This document shows, one piece after another, positions 18,168 through 27,330 of a stretch of 64,000 bases of DNA. This DNA comes from an uncultured Rikenella sp. (GTDB taxonomy: Bacteria; Bacteroidota; Bacteroidia; Bacteroidales; Rikenellaceae). Location: NCBI GenBank assembly GCA_947627885.1, contig CANQXP010000003.1, positions 1-64,000 on the forward strand, read 5' to 3'. How positions within the stretch are numbered: position 1 is the stretch's first letter; each line of letters begins with the position of its first letter. The position numbers and the translations under genes were made by a program. Below the pieces are notes generated by a model. It did no database searches, had not been told where the DNA came from, and saw only the letters and a program-made list of their open reading frames with translations.

Positions 18168-18842
18168 ATGTTAAAAGAAGGTTTCGTTTTCATGTTCATA
18201 TCCTCGTTCATGGCCCTGTTTCCGGTTGCGAATCCGGTGGGTTCGGGATTTATCGTCAATGGGTTTTTGTCGGGACTGGATGAGCAGGAGCGGAAAACGG
18301 TCGTCCGGAAAATCCTTGTCAATTACCTGTTGGTGGGGTTGGGCAGCCTGGCGATAGGGCATTTCGTCCTGTCCCTTTTCGGGCTTTCCGTACCGGTTAT
18401 CGAGCTGGGAGGCGGACTGCTGATCTGTAAGACTGCGTTGCAGTGGCTCAGCGATTCGGATGCCTCGTTCGGCAGCAAACCGAAAAAGGTCGTGGATCCG
18501 ATCCATGTGTCGACCCTGAATTCGCAGGTGTTTTACCCCCTTACATTCCCGATCAGTATCGGTCCCGGCAGCATTTCGGTTATTTTCACCCTGATGGCCT
18601 CGGCCAGCGCCAAAGGGGACTGGATCAGGAGCGCCATCAATTATGCGATCATAGCGTTCGTTATCGTGCTGATGTGTCTGATATTGTATTTTTTCCTGTC
18701 GCAGGGACCTAAGATCGTTAATAGACTGGGCAATACCGGCAGTATGATTATCAATAAGATGATCGCATTCTTCACCTTTTGCGTAGGCATTCAGATCGTG
18801 GTGGAGGGGCTTATCAAGGTATTCCACCTGGCCGTTTTGTGA
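18168..18842 (+). CDS. MarC family integral membrane protein
   Basis: FPVANPVGSGFIVNGF and FPISIGPGSISVIFTLMA motifs, multiple TM segments. Confidence 0.85.
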   Translation: MLKEGFVFMFISSFMALFPVANPVGSGFIVNGFLSGLDEQERKTVVRKILVNYLLVGLGSLAIGHFVLSLFGLSVPVIELGGGLLICKTALQWLSDSDASFGSKPKKVVDPIHVSTLNSQVFYPLTFPISIGPGSISVIFTLMASASAKGDWIRSAINYAIIAFVIVLMCLILYFFLSQGPKIVNRLGNTGSMIINKMIAFFTFCVGIQIVVEGLIKVFHLAVL

Positions 18843-18910
18843 GATAAGGTCGATATTTCGGCCGACCGGCCGAAGAAGGGGTGGCCCTTTACTGTTAGGA
18901 TCCGGCAGAA

Positions 18911-18949
18911 GCGCCGTTCGCCATCCGTTTCCGGATGGCGAACGGCGCT
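18911..18949 (-). terminator. Strong hairpin terminator
   Basis: GCGCCGTTCGCCATCCG..CGGATGGCGAACGGCGC. Confidence 0.7.
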
Positions 18950-18955
18950 TGCTGT

Positions 18956-20287
18956 TTAGAGGTCTTTGATCAGCGCCGGGTTGTCGTGCCGGTATGCCCG
19001 CTCGCGGATGTTTAGGATGGTTTGCCACTCGCGGCAGAAGTCGTTCTTGATGTCGATCCGGAAGTCTTCGGAGCCGTAGGTGTCCACTTTTTCAAAGAGA
19101 TAGCTCACGCTGATCCTTCCGATGTCGAGGGCGGGAATGTAAGCGGGCACCACCTTGTCGTCCTCGGCGGGGGTTTCGGCGATCAGGCCGATCTTGAGCA
19201 GCAGGTCGAGCGTGTCCGAGGTCAATTGCGTGGGGATGCGGTACTGTTCGGAAATGTTGTCTGCCGTGTAAGGAGAATCGCCGGTTTCGAATCGCTTGAC
19301 GATAATGTACATGACGGTCAGCAGGGCGAAGTCGCGGTAGCGGCGGCTGATGTTTTTGGCCTCCTGTTCGAAATCGAACTTGTTGACGTTCTGGTGGGCG
19401 AAGGCCAGCTCGGCGCCGAACAGGCAGATGAACCACGACAGTTGCAGCCAGAGCAGCAGCAACGGCAGGGCGGCGAAGCTACCGTAGATAGCGTTGTATT
19501 TCGAGATCCAGATCTGCCCGCTGATGTAGAGGATTTGGAATATCTGGAAGGCGATGCCCGCGAAGAGTCCGGCCAACAGCGCGCTGCCGAATTTGACTTT
19601 GGTGTTGGGCACGTACATGTATAAGAAGATGAACAGCAGGATCGTGATCAGGTACGGAATAGCTTTGGCCACCGGGGCGATGGCCCAGCCGATAATGTGC
19701 TGCTGTCCGGCGGCGGTGTTGAGCAGGAGCGAAAACCCGGCGCTGCAGATCAAAAACACGGGGGTGATGATGAGCAGGGCCAGGTAGTCGGTGAATTGCC
19801 GCACGTAGGGGCGCCCCCGCTTGATCTGCCAGATGTCGTTGAAATTGCTTTCGATCTTGCTGAGCAGGCTGAATACGGTGTAGAGCAGCAGGATGATCCC
19901 TACGCCCAGGAATATACCCCCTTTGGCATACTCGATAGACTGGTCGATGAAGACCATGGCTTTGCGAAGTAACTCCTCCTGTCCTGAAAAGTAACGGAAC
20001 AGTTCACTCTGGACGATGTTCTGGAACCCGAAGCCGCGCGCAATGGCGAACAGGACGGCCAGTATGGGCACGATGGAGAGCAGGGTGCTGTAAGTGAGCG
20101 CCCCGGCCCGGATGTTGAGCTGGGCCCCGCTGATATTGCGGATGGCGAGGATAAAGCTTTTCAGCAGGTTGTAGAGTCCGACCCGTTTGACCGAGCCGTC
20201 GATGCTGCTGATCCGCCAGATGTCGTGGGTGAAAAAGCGGATCGTGTCGATAACGAATTGCTTTATCTTGTAGAATAGTTTTTTCAT
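18956..20287 (-). CDS. YihY/BrkB family membrane protein
   Basis: RAGALTYSTLLSIVPILAVLFAIARGFG, multi-TM organisation. Confidence 0.88.
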   Translation of the reverse strand: MKKLFYKIKQFVIDTIRFFTHDIWRISSIDGSVKRVGLYNLLKSFILAIRNISGAQLNIRAGALTYSTLLSIVPILAVLFAIARGFGFQNIVQSELFRYFSGQEELLRKAMVFIDQSIEYAKGGIFLGVGIILLLYTVFSLLSKIESNFNDIWQIKRGRPYVRQFTDYLALLIITPVFLICSAGFSLLLNTAAGQQHIIGWAIAPVAKAIPYLITILLFIFLYMYVPNTKVKFGSALLAGLFAGIAFQIFQILYISGQIWISKYNAIYGSFAALPLLLLWLQLSWFICLFGAELAFAHQNVNKFDFEQEAKNISRRYRDFALLTVMYIIVKRFETGDSPYTADNISEQYRIPTQLTSDTLDLLLKIGLIAETPAEDDKVVPAYIPALDIGRISVSYLFEKVDTYGSEDFRIDIKNDFCREWQTILNIRERAYRHDNPALIKDL

Positions 20288-20431
20288 AGACGCGCGTTGT
20301 TCCCGATAAAGTTATCAAAAATCGGGCAACGCGGCCTGTACGGATCAATAAATTAATGGAGATGCGCAGAGATAATTATTGATAAAAGTGCCGGAAGGTA
20401 ATACTTTTAAATTATAAATGTTTATTTTCGA

Positions 20432-20938
20432 GTGGCGGTGTTAATTCGAATAGCGATGAAAAAAATCTTTGCTTTAGTATTAGTCATTCTGGCTGTTGGT
20501 TTGGGTATGTCGGCCATCGGTCAGGATTTCGACGCCAAGCTCAAACGGTTCGTAACGATCTCCCACGGGAAATACGCCCCGGAAATTTCGTGCGACGAGG
20601 CGGTCAAATTGGGATTTACGGTCAATGACTATAACCGATTCGTGGAATATGTCGGGCAGCTCAATATGAAGACCGCCCCGGCTCTGACACGACCGGAAAA
20701 TCTTTTTCTGTGCTCGTTCATAGAATACGACGGGGATAAAGTCGTTTTGACCATTCCGTTGGAAAAGGCGCTTCGGGCGGGTGCGACGGTGCAAGGGTAC
20801 TTTCAAACGCTGGAGAACCTGGGTGCCATAAACGAAATTCTGCCGGCGAACGAGAAAAAAGAGAATTGGGATTTATACGGGAAACGCAACAAAAGATGTT
20901 GGAGTATGCCAGACAGAACCCGGACAGCAGTGCGGTGA
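20432..20938 (+). CDS. Secreted hypothetical protein
   Basis: Signal peptide-like start (MKKIFALVLVILAVGLGMSAIGQ) within ORF. Confidence 0.6.
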   Translation: MAVLIRIAMKKIFALVLVILAVGLGMSAIGQDFDAKLKRFVTISHGKYAPEISCDEAVKLGFTVNDYNRFVEYVGQLNMKTAPALTRPENLFLCSFIEYDGDKVVLTIPLEKALRAGATVQGYFQTLENLGAINEILPANEKKENWDLYGKRNKRCWSMPDRTRTAVR

Positions 20939-21005
20939 AGAAATTCTTTACTGCACCGCCGATGCCGCAGTGATGTCCATTGATATGAACGGATCATATA
21001 TGAAG

Positions 21006-21039
21006 AAGGCTGACTTTCCGCAGGAAGTCAGCCTTCTTC
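21006..21039. terminator. Bidirectional terminator hairpin
   Basis: GAAGGCTGACTTTCC..GGAAGTCAGCCTTC. Confidence 0.7.
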
Positions 21040-21049
21040 ATTTTCTCCG

Positions 21050-22893
21050 CTATAAGTCGAGCTTGAGTTTTTCATTGCCTTGTGTGTCGTAGACCGTGAG
21101 GGTCATTGCGTCGCCTTTGCGTTGGAGCACCATCACCGTGGCCCCCTCCGGCTTGAAGCCCCCGCCGACCACCACCGGAAAACCGTTCCCGGCGGTATTG
21201 GCCGGATGGTAGGCGAAGCGGTGGGTATGCGCATTGATCGACACCGCGAACGGCGCTTTTTTCAGCAGCGGATCCCACAACTCCCGGCAGGGATTGTACC
21301 TGTCCGTTTCGCCGTAGATCGGGATATGGTGGATCAACACCCGTTTCCCGGCCTTTTTGAAGGCTTTGGACGAGAGTTCGGTCTGCAGGAAACAGACCTG
21401 GTCTTTACGCAGCCCCTCGAAATCGTTGAGGCCGTAATAGACCCAGTGGTCGTCCGGCTTATCCTCGCCGCAGTCCAGCATCACGAAACGGGTGTCGCCC
21501 CAGCTGAACGCCCCGTAGGTCTTGTCGCCGACATAGTCGAACAGCTCGCGCAGGCCGATCGAGTAGGCGTTGCGGATCTCGTGGTTGCCGCGCAGGAAGA
21601 ATACCGGGATGTCCTCGGCCCCGATGCCCGAAGTGTAGTACGAAAGGGTGGCAACCGCCTGTTTCTGCGAGGCCGGGTCGTCGATGCAGTCGCCGTTGAA
21701 CACTGCGAAATCGTAGTTCACGCCTTTCTCCCGGATAACCTTCAGCAGTGCGTCGAACGTGCCGAGGTATTGGTGCAGGTCGTTGAAGATCACCGCCGTG
21801 AAATCCTTATCGCCCGGTGCGGGGAGGGTAAACGAGTGGAACGGGCTGACCGCCGTGCCGCCGAATATCTTTTCGTAGCCGCCGTAGAACAGGATCTCGC
21901 GCGAGTGGATGCGGTAATAGTATTTCTGTCCCGGCGTCAGGCCGTTGAGGCGGATCTTGTTCAGTTCGTTGCCCGCCATCGCCTGCCCGTCCACCAGCGT
22001 GCGGGCCATGGTCAGGTCGGCGGTATCGGTGCCGTATTCCACCCAGCTGTAGGCCGGGGTGTTGGTCAGCCACGTGACCGTAATGGCGTTCCCCGTCGGG
22101 TTTTGCAGGTAGGGATCGGTACGCAGGATATTTCCGAAGGTCACGTCGGCGAATGCCGGGCGGTGATCCGACTGGTACGGGGCGTCGATCACTCCGTTAT
22201 CACGCACCTGATAATAGCGGTCGCCGCCGATATAGCCCCAGATATAGTCGATCGTCTCCCGCGGCTTGTGGGCCGGAAAACTTTGCAGTTTGGTATTGTT
22301 CAGCGGTACGAAACTCTACGCAGCGCCTTGAACTGTTCCGAATCCGGCGTGAAGTTGAGGTCGCCCGCCAGGAAGACGGCTTTTTCCGGATAGAGTGCCG
22401 CAATACTGTCGACCATCCGGATGGAGGTCATCTGGTCGGCACCGGTCAAGGAGAAATGGGTGGCCATGAACACATACTCCGGGAATTCGGCGACGATCAG
22501 CGCACGTGCCTCCTCGCGGCCCGGCAGGGCGATGCGTTTCACCTGCTGCGGTTCATCTTTATAGAGCAGGCCGATGCCGTAAGCCCCGCCGTCGTAGTCG
22601 ATGGCTTTGGCGAAAGTGCCGTGCATACCGGTACGCTCGGCGAACTCCTGCAAAGCATAAGTCTTACCGTTTCGCCCCGTGATGCTGTCCAGCTCCTGCA
22701 AGGCGCAGATGTCGGGCTGATGCTCGCGGATCACGGCCGACGCCCGGTCGTAATCCCGCTTGTCGTCCATGCCCATTCCCCCGCGCACGTTGTAAGTCAT
22801 GATGCGCAGTTTCTGCGGCGTATTCCTGGCCGGGGATTTGAGCGGCGCTCCGGCCAGGACGAGGGCCGCCGCTGCGATCAGGGTAAATCTCAT
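21050..22893 (-). pseudogene. Two-domain phosphatase (endonuclease/exonuclease/phosphatase + calcineurin-like metallophosphatase) split by a frameshift near 22300
   Basis: ORF 22300-22893 ends RRVSYR*; another frame continues FVPLNNTKLQSFPAHKPRETIDYIWGYIGGDRYYQVRDNGVIDAPYQSDHRPAFADV, the rest of the EEP fold, into the metallophosphatase. Confidence 0.75.
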
Positions 22894-22978
22894 AAAAGGT
22901 AGGTGTTAGTTTGGACTTTCAATTGATGCTTCCAAAGATAGCGATTTCATCTTGCAATGCAGAATGCAACTTTTTTAA

Positions 22979-23011
22979 ATAGAATTATTCTAATTTGAGA
23001 ATAATTTCTAT
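22979..23011. promoter_or_regulatory. Imperfect palindrome upstream of catalase, candidate PerR/Fur-type operator
   Basis: ATAGAATTATTCT-aattt-GAGAATAATTTCTAT overlapping a TATCTTTA -7-like box. Confidence 0.5.
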
Positions 23012-23020
23012 CTTTACGGC

Positions 23021-24559
23021 ATGAAAACCACTAAACCCGTTATCATCATGAAAGAAGAAAAGAGATCCCGGCTGACCACGCAGGGCGGAAAGCCCGTGGC
23101 TGACAACCAGAACATAGAAACGGCAGGCGAACGCGGCCCGGCGCTGTTGCAGAACGTTTGGTTCCTCGAAAAACTGGCCCATTTCAACCGCGAGCGCATC
23201 CCGGAGCGTGTGGTGCATGCCAAAGGGTCGGGAGCTTTCGGCACCTTTACCGTGACCAACGACATTACGAAATACACTAAGGCTTCGATTTTTTCGGAGG
23301 TGGGCAAGCAGACGCCGATGCTGGCTCGTTTCTCGACGGTGGCCGGCGAGCGGGGCGCTGCCGACACGGAACGCGACGTGCGCGGCTTCGCCCTGAAGTT
23401 CTATACCGACGAGGGGAACTGGGATTTGGTGGGGAACAATACCCCGGTATTCTTTATCCGCGACCCGCTGAAATTCCCGGATTTCATCCATACACAGAAG
23501 CGCGACCCGAAAACCAACCTGCGGAGCAATACCGCGATGTGGGATTTCTGGTCGCTGAGTCCGGAGTCGCTCCACCAGGTGATGATCCTGATGAGCGACC
23601 GAGGCATCCCGAAGAGCCTGCGCCACATGCACGGCTTCGGGAGCCATACTTACAGCTTCATCAATGCGGCCGGCGAGCGGTTTTGGGTGAAGTTCCATTT
23701 CAAGACCCGACAGGGGATCGAGAACCTGACCAACGCCGAGGCGGCGCAGGTCGTGGCGTACGACCGCGAAGCTTCGCAGCGCGACCTGTTCGAGTCGATC
23801 GAAAAGGGCGATTTCCCGAAATGGACTATGTACGTGCAGGTCATGCCGGAGGCCGAAGCGCTGACGTATAAGGTCAATCCGTTCGACCTGACGAAGGTGT
23901 GGAGCCACAAGGATTACCCGCTGATCGAAGTGGGCGTTATGGAGCTGAACCGCAATCCGGAGTACTATTTCGCCGAGATGGAGCAGGCGGCTTTCAATCC
24001 GGCCAACAATGTGCCGGGGATCGGTTTTTCGCCGGACAAAATGTTGCAGGGACGCCTGTTCGCTTACGGCGATGCGCACCGCCACCGTCTGGGCGTCAAT
24101 TTCGAGAGCCTGCCGGTGAATCGGCCGCATGTGCCGGTGCATAATTACCACCGCGACGGCTTTATGCGGCTGGACGAGAACGGAGGTCCGGCGGTCAACT
24201 ACGAGCCGAACAGCTTCGACGGCCCGGTGGACGACCGTAAACTGAGCGAGCCGCCGTTGGCCGTGCACGGCGATGCGTTTAATTACAACAACCGGATGGA
24301 CACCGATTATTACAGCCAGCCGGGTGCGTTGTTCCGCCTGATGCCGGAGGACGAGCAGCTGCGCACGATCTCGAACGTGGCCGAGGCGATGGACGGGGTG
24401 CCGGACTTCATCCGCCTGCGTGCTGCGGCGCGGTTTTACCTGGCCGACGAGCGCTGCGGAACGGGGATTGCCGAAAAGCTAAGCCTGTCGGCGGATGACC
24501 TGAAACAGGAGGCGGCGCGCCTGCTGGAGGACGACAAGAGACGGGCGGCTGAGAAATAG
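23021..24559 (+). CDS. katA: Catalase (heme, monofunctional)
   Basis: [64 protein letters not shown]. Confidence 0.95.
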   Translation: MKTTKPVIIMKEEKRSRLTTQGGKPVADNQNIETAGERGPALLQNVWFLEKLAHFNRERIPERVVHAKGSGAFGTFTVTNDITKYTKASIFSEVGKQTPMLARFSTVAGERGAADTERDVRGFALKFYTDEGNWDLVGNNTPVFFIRDPLKFPDFIHTQKRDPKTNLRSNTAMWDFWSLSPESLHQVMILMSDRGIPKSLRHMHGFGSHTYSFINAAGERFWVKFHFKTRQGIENLTNAEAAQVVAYDREASQRDLFESIEKGDFPKWTMYVQVMPEAEALTYKVNPFDLTKVWSHKDYPLIEVGVMELNRNPEYYFAEMEQAAFNPANNVPGIGFSPDKMLQGRLFAYGDAHRHRLGVNFESLPVNRPHVPVHNYHRDGFMRLDENGGPAVNYEPNSFDGPVDDRKLSEPPLAVHGDAFNYNNRMDTDYYSQPGALFRLMPEDEQLRTISNVAEAMDGVPDFIRLRAAARFYLADERCGTGIAEKLSLSADDLKQEAARLLEDDKRRAAEK

Positions 24560-24649
24560 CCGCCTATCCCGAACCGATGCCGCGGAAATCTTCCTGAAAA
24601 GGGAGTCTTTCCGCGGCATTTTATTAACTTTACAAACACTAACAGAAAC

Positions 24650-24991
24650 ATGATGGAGTTTTTACAGGACTACCGGCTGCTGGGGCTGGTGATCGGCATA
24701 TGCACTTTCCTGATCATCGGCGTGTTCCACCCGGTGGTGGTCAAAGCGGAATACTACTGGGGAACGCGGTGCTGGTGGATTTTCCTTGTGCTGGGCATCT
24801 TCGGGGTGGCCGGTTCGCTGCTGACCGGCAATGTGTTGCTGTCGGCTTTGCTGGGAGTGTTCGCCTTCTCGTCGTTCTGGACGATCAAGGAGGTTTTCGA
24901 GCAGGAGGAACGGGTGCTGAAAGGCTGGTTCCCGATGAACCCGAAGCGGGCGGCCTATTACGAAACTGTCAGACAACGAAACCGGAAATAG
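24650..24991 (+). CDS. DUF4491-type small membrane protein
   Basis: GICTFLIIGVFHPVVVKAEYYWGTRCWWIFLVLG with EEVFEQEERVLKGWFPMNPKR. Confidence 0.75.
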   Translation: MMEFLQDYRLLGLVIGICTFLIIGVFHPVVVKAEYYWGTRCWWIFLVLGIFGVAGSLLTGNVLLSALLGVFAFSSFWTIKEVFEQEERVLKGWFPMNPKRAAYYETVRQRNRK

Positions 24992-24994
24992 GAT

Positions 24995-25672
24995 ATGATC
25001 GAAAAATCGACGCTGGAGTTCCTGGACGACCTGCGGCGCAACAACTACAAGGAGTGGTTCCACGAAAACCGGGCGCGTTACGACGCGGCGCGGGAAAATG
25101 TGTTGGAAAACGCGGCGAGGCTGGTCGAGGGGATCAACCTGTTCGACCCGTCGCTGGGTTATCCCGACGTGACCAAGCTGATCTACCGGATCAACCGCAA
25201 CCTGCGCTTCTCGGCCGACAAGACGCCTTACAAAACCCATTTCGGGGTGGTGATGAACTCGGACGGCGACCGCCACAGCCCCTTGTCGTGCTATTATATG
25301 CACATCGAGCCGGGCGGATTGTCGGTGGTCTCCTGCGGCCTTTACATGCCGGAGGCGATGTCGGGCAAGCTGAACGAGATCCGGCAGGCGATCGACACGG
25401 ACTGGGAGGAGTTCAGCGCCATTGTGAACGATCCGGAATTCAAAAAGCATATCGGCGACCTGAGCCGCGAGGATAAAGTGCTCAAACGGGTGCCGAGGGG
25501 GTTCAGCGCGGATTCGCCGGCGGCGGAGTACCTCAAGCTGAACCACTTCTATGCCTGGGTGCATATGCCGGACGACTTGGTGACGAGTCCAGACTATATT
25601 CCGGAGGCGTTGCGGCTTTTCAAGTTGATGAAACCGCTGCATGATTTCCTCAACCGGATCGTGAGGCCGTAG
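24995..25672 (+). CDS. DUF2461 domain protein
   Basis: TLEFLDDLRRNNYKEWFHENRARYDAARE; RFSADKTPYKTHFG. Confidence 0.85.
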   Translation: MIEKSTLEFLDDLRRNNYKEWFHENRARYDAARENVLENAARLVEGINLFDPSLGYPDVTKLIYRINRNLRFSADKTPYKTHFGVVMNSDGDRHSPLSCYYMHIEPGGLSVVSCGLYMPEAMSGKLNEIRQAIDTDWEEFSAIVNDPEFKKHIGDLSREDKVLKRVPRGFSADSPAAEYLKLNHFYAWVHMPDDLVTSPDYIPEALRLFKLMKPLHDFLNRIVRP

Positions 25673-25762
25673 GGCTGTTTCACTTGAGCCGGTGTTCCGG
25701 TTGGCTGCACTGAAGAGCGGGCGGGGTGGGTCTGCTTTGCGTCTCCCCCTTCCGTATCCCCG

Positions 25763-26180
25763 TCACTCCCGTACGCAGCGAACGGGAAAACCGATAGCGG
25801 GAGCCGGCCAACCTCCGTTACAGCCGCTCGGATTGACATCGCTCTGCGTCGCATAAAGGTAATGTACCTCGCCTTGATCGCAAGTGGCGGACATGCAGCC
25901 CGATTCGACAGTAACCAAGTTGAACCCGCCGCTTGACCACAGCCGGTATCCGGCAGCCGGATACCAGGCTGTGCCGGAAAGCCCGTGAATTACCGAATTA
26001 AATGTACGGCCGCCGGAAACATCCCATACGCTGTTTTCCTTGCCGAATGCTTTCCAAGGGCTGGGGTTCGGTATGTCCGAAGGTGTTCCGCTTTTGGGCA
26101 CCCGCCATCCCACCGGACAGGGGTCGAAAAGGGTCTTTACATCATCCTGCCAAAGCGAGGCATTCTGCGGCGAAGTCCAT
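25763..26180 (-). pseudogene. C-terminal fragment of a FISUMP-like (Fibrobacter major paralogous) surface protein
   Basis: WTSPQNASLWQDDVKTLFDPCPVGWRVP..FNSVIHGLSGTAWYPAAGYR..YATQSDVNPSG..PAIGFPVRCVRE with no N-terminus. Confidence 0.6.
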
Positions 26181-26265
26181 TAGGTAGGTTATATCTCGGT
26201 CGGCAGGCCAGCAAGACAGCCAACGGCTGCGAGAAATAGAAGCCGGTGAGTTACCCATAAAAAAA

Positions 26266-26303
26266 GCCGGGCCGATTTTCCAAACAGGAAAATCGGCCCG
26301 GCT
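26266..26303 (-). terminator. Intrinsic terminator downstream of histone-like gene
   Basis: AGCCGGGCCGATTTTCC..GGAAAATCGGCCCGGCT followed by T run on minus strand. Confidence 0.85.
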
Positions 26304-26327
26304 GTTCGTATACGTCGAGAAACGGAA

Positions 26328-26504
26328 TTATTTCTTGGATTCTTCGAGCGATACCTGACGGAACTCTTTCATCAGTTTGGTCAGTTCCAGCGTAGCTTTG
26401 CGGGCACGCGTACCGGCAGCTTTGTTGCCTTTTTCGTACTGCTGCATAGCGTTTTCCTGAAAAGTGGCGATCTCCGCAGCAATCTTCTTGAGTAATTCTT
26501 CCAT
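26328..26504 (-). CDS. Small histone H1-like protein (58 aa, absent from ORF track)
   Basis: Translates to MEELLKKIAAEIATFQENAMQQYEKGNKAAGTRARKATLELTKLMKEFRQVSLEESKK, the Bacteroidetes Hc1-like pattern. Confidence 0.88.
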   Translation of the reverse strand: MEELLKKIAAEIATFQENAMQQYEKGNKAAGTRARKATLELTKLMKEFRQVSLEESKK

Positions 26505-26849
26505 AATTGTTTTTTTAAGTTTTCGAATCCCAAAAGTAGTAAAATCCTTGTAAAAACAAGCGTTCGGAAAGTTTATCGTAAAAAAACGTCCGGATGCGTT
26601 GCCGGACGAGGTGCCGTTTCGTTCGGTTTATTCCGTTCGCCGTCTGGTCGAAATCCGCGACTCCGGGCTGTTATTTGGACGACTGTTCTTTAAATTTTTT
26701 GTTGGCGGTATAGGTATTATTCTCGGCAAAGAGGTTCAGCTTGTATTATTTGATCGTTTTTCTTATAATTGTACGAGACGGCCGGTGGCAAAGATGGATC
26801 GCCGGCCTTCCGGTCGCACATGCTTCATTAATCTTTAAATCCAAAGCCA

Positions 26850-27266
26850 ATGAAAGATTTTCTCTCCAACAAAAAATTACAGACCCTTTATGCGGGTCTT
26901 ATCCTGCTCCTGCTGTTTTGTGCGGCGCCTATTATCAGCGGGCCGCGCGGTTTCGGGGTGAGCATGTATTCGATTTTCGGGGAAGGGATCTTCGCCAACG
27001 TCGCAGTGTATCTGGTTTTCAACATCCTGATCGCCGTGCTGTTCCTGCTGCTGCCGATTCCTGCCGTGTTCGGCGGTGTGAGCGAGAAGGTCAAAGCGAT
27101 CATCCGGCTGGCCGGCATCTGCCTGCTCGCTTTCGTGATGCTCATCACATTGATGGGTATCTGGCGTCTGGCTTGGGGCTGGGGATTGTGGCTGATCGTG
27201 ATCCTGACGATCTTGTTGTTCGTCAATGTGCTACTGAACAATAAAGACCTGTTGGGGAAAGCCTGA
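26850..27266 (+). CDS. Hypothetical membrane protein
   Basis: Four hydrophobic segments. Confidence 0.7.
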   Translation: MKDFLSNKKLQTLYAGLILLLLFCAAPIISGPRGFGVSMYSIFGEGIFANVAVYLVFNILIAVLFLLLPIPAVFGGVSEKVKAIIRLAGICLLAFVMLITLMGIWRLAWGWGLWLIVILTILLFVNVLLNNKDLLGKA

Positions 27267-27278
27267 CGGGGACGGGGT

Positions 27279-27318
27279 AAAAAAAGAGGCGCTTTCCATG
27301 GAAAGCGCCTCTTTTTTA
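27279..27318. terminator. Bidirectional terminator
   Basis: AAAAAAGAGGCGCTTTCCATGGAAAGCGCCTCTTTTTT. Confidence 0.9.
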
Positions 27319-27330
27319 GTGCTATTTAAA

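Noticed and set aside
21080-22393. 437-aa ORF on plus strand
   Set aside because: Antisense to the metallophosphatase region, atypical composition.
22985-24268. 427-aa ORF on minus strand
   Set aside because: Antisense to catalase, no recognisable motifs.
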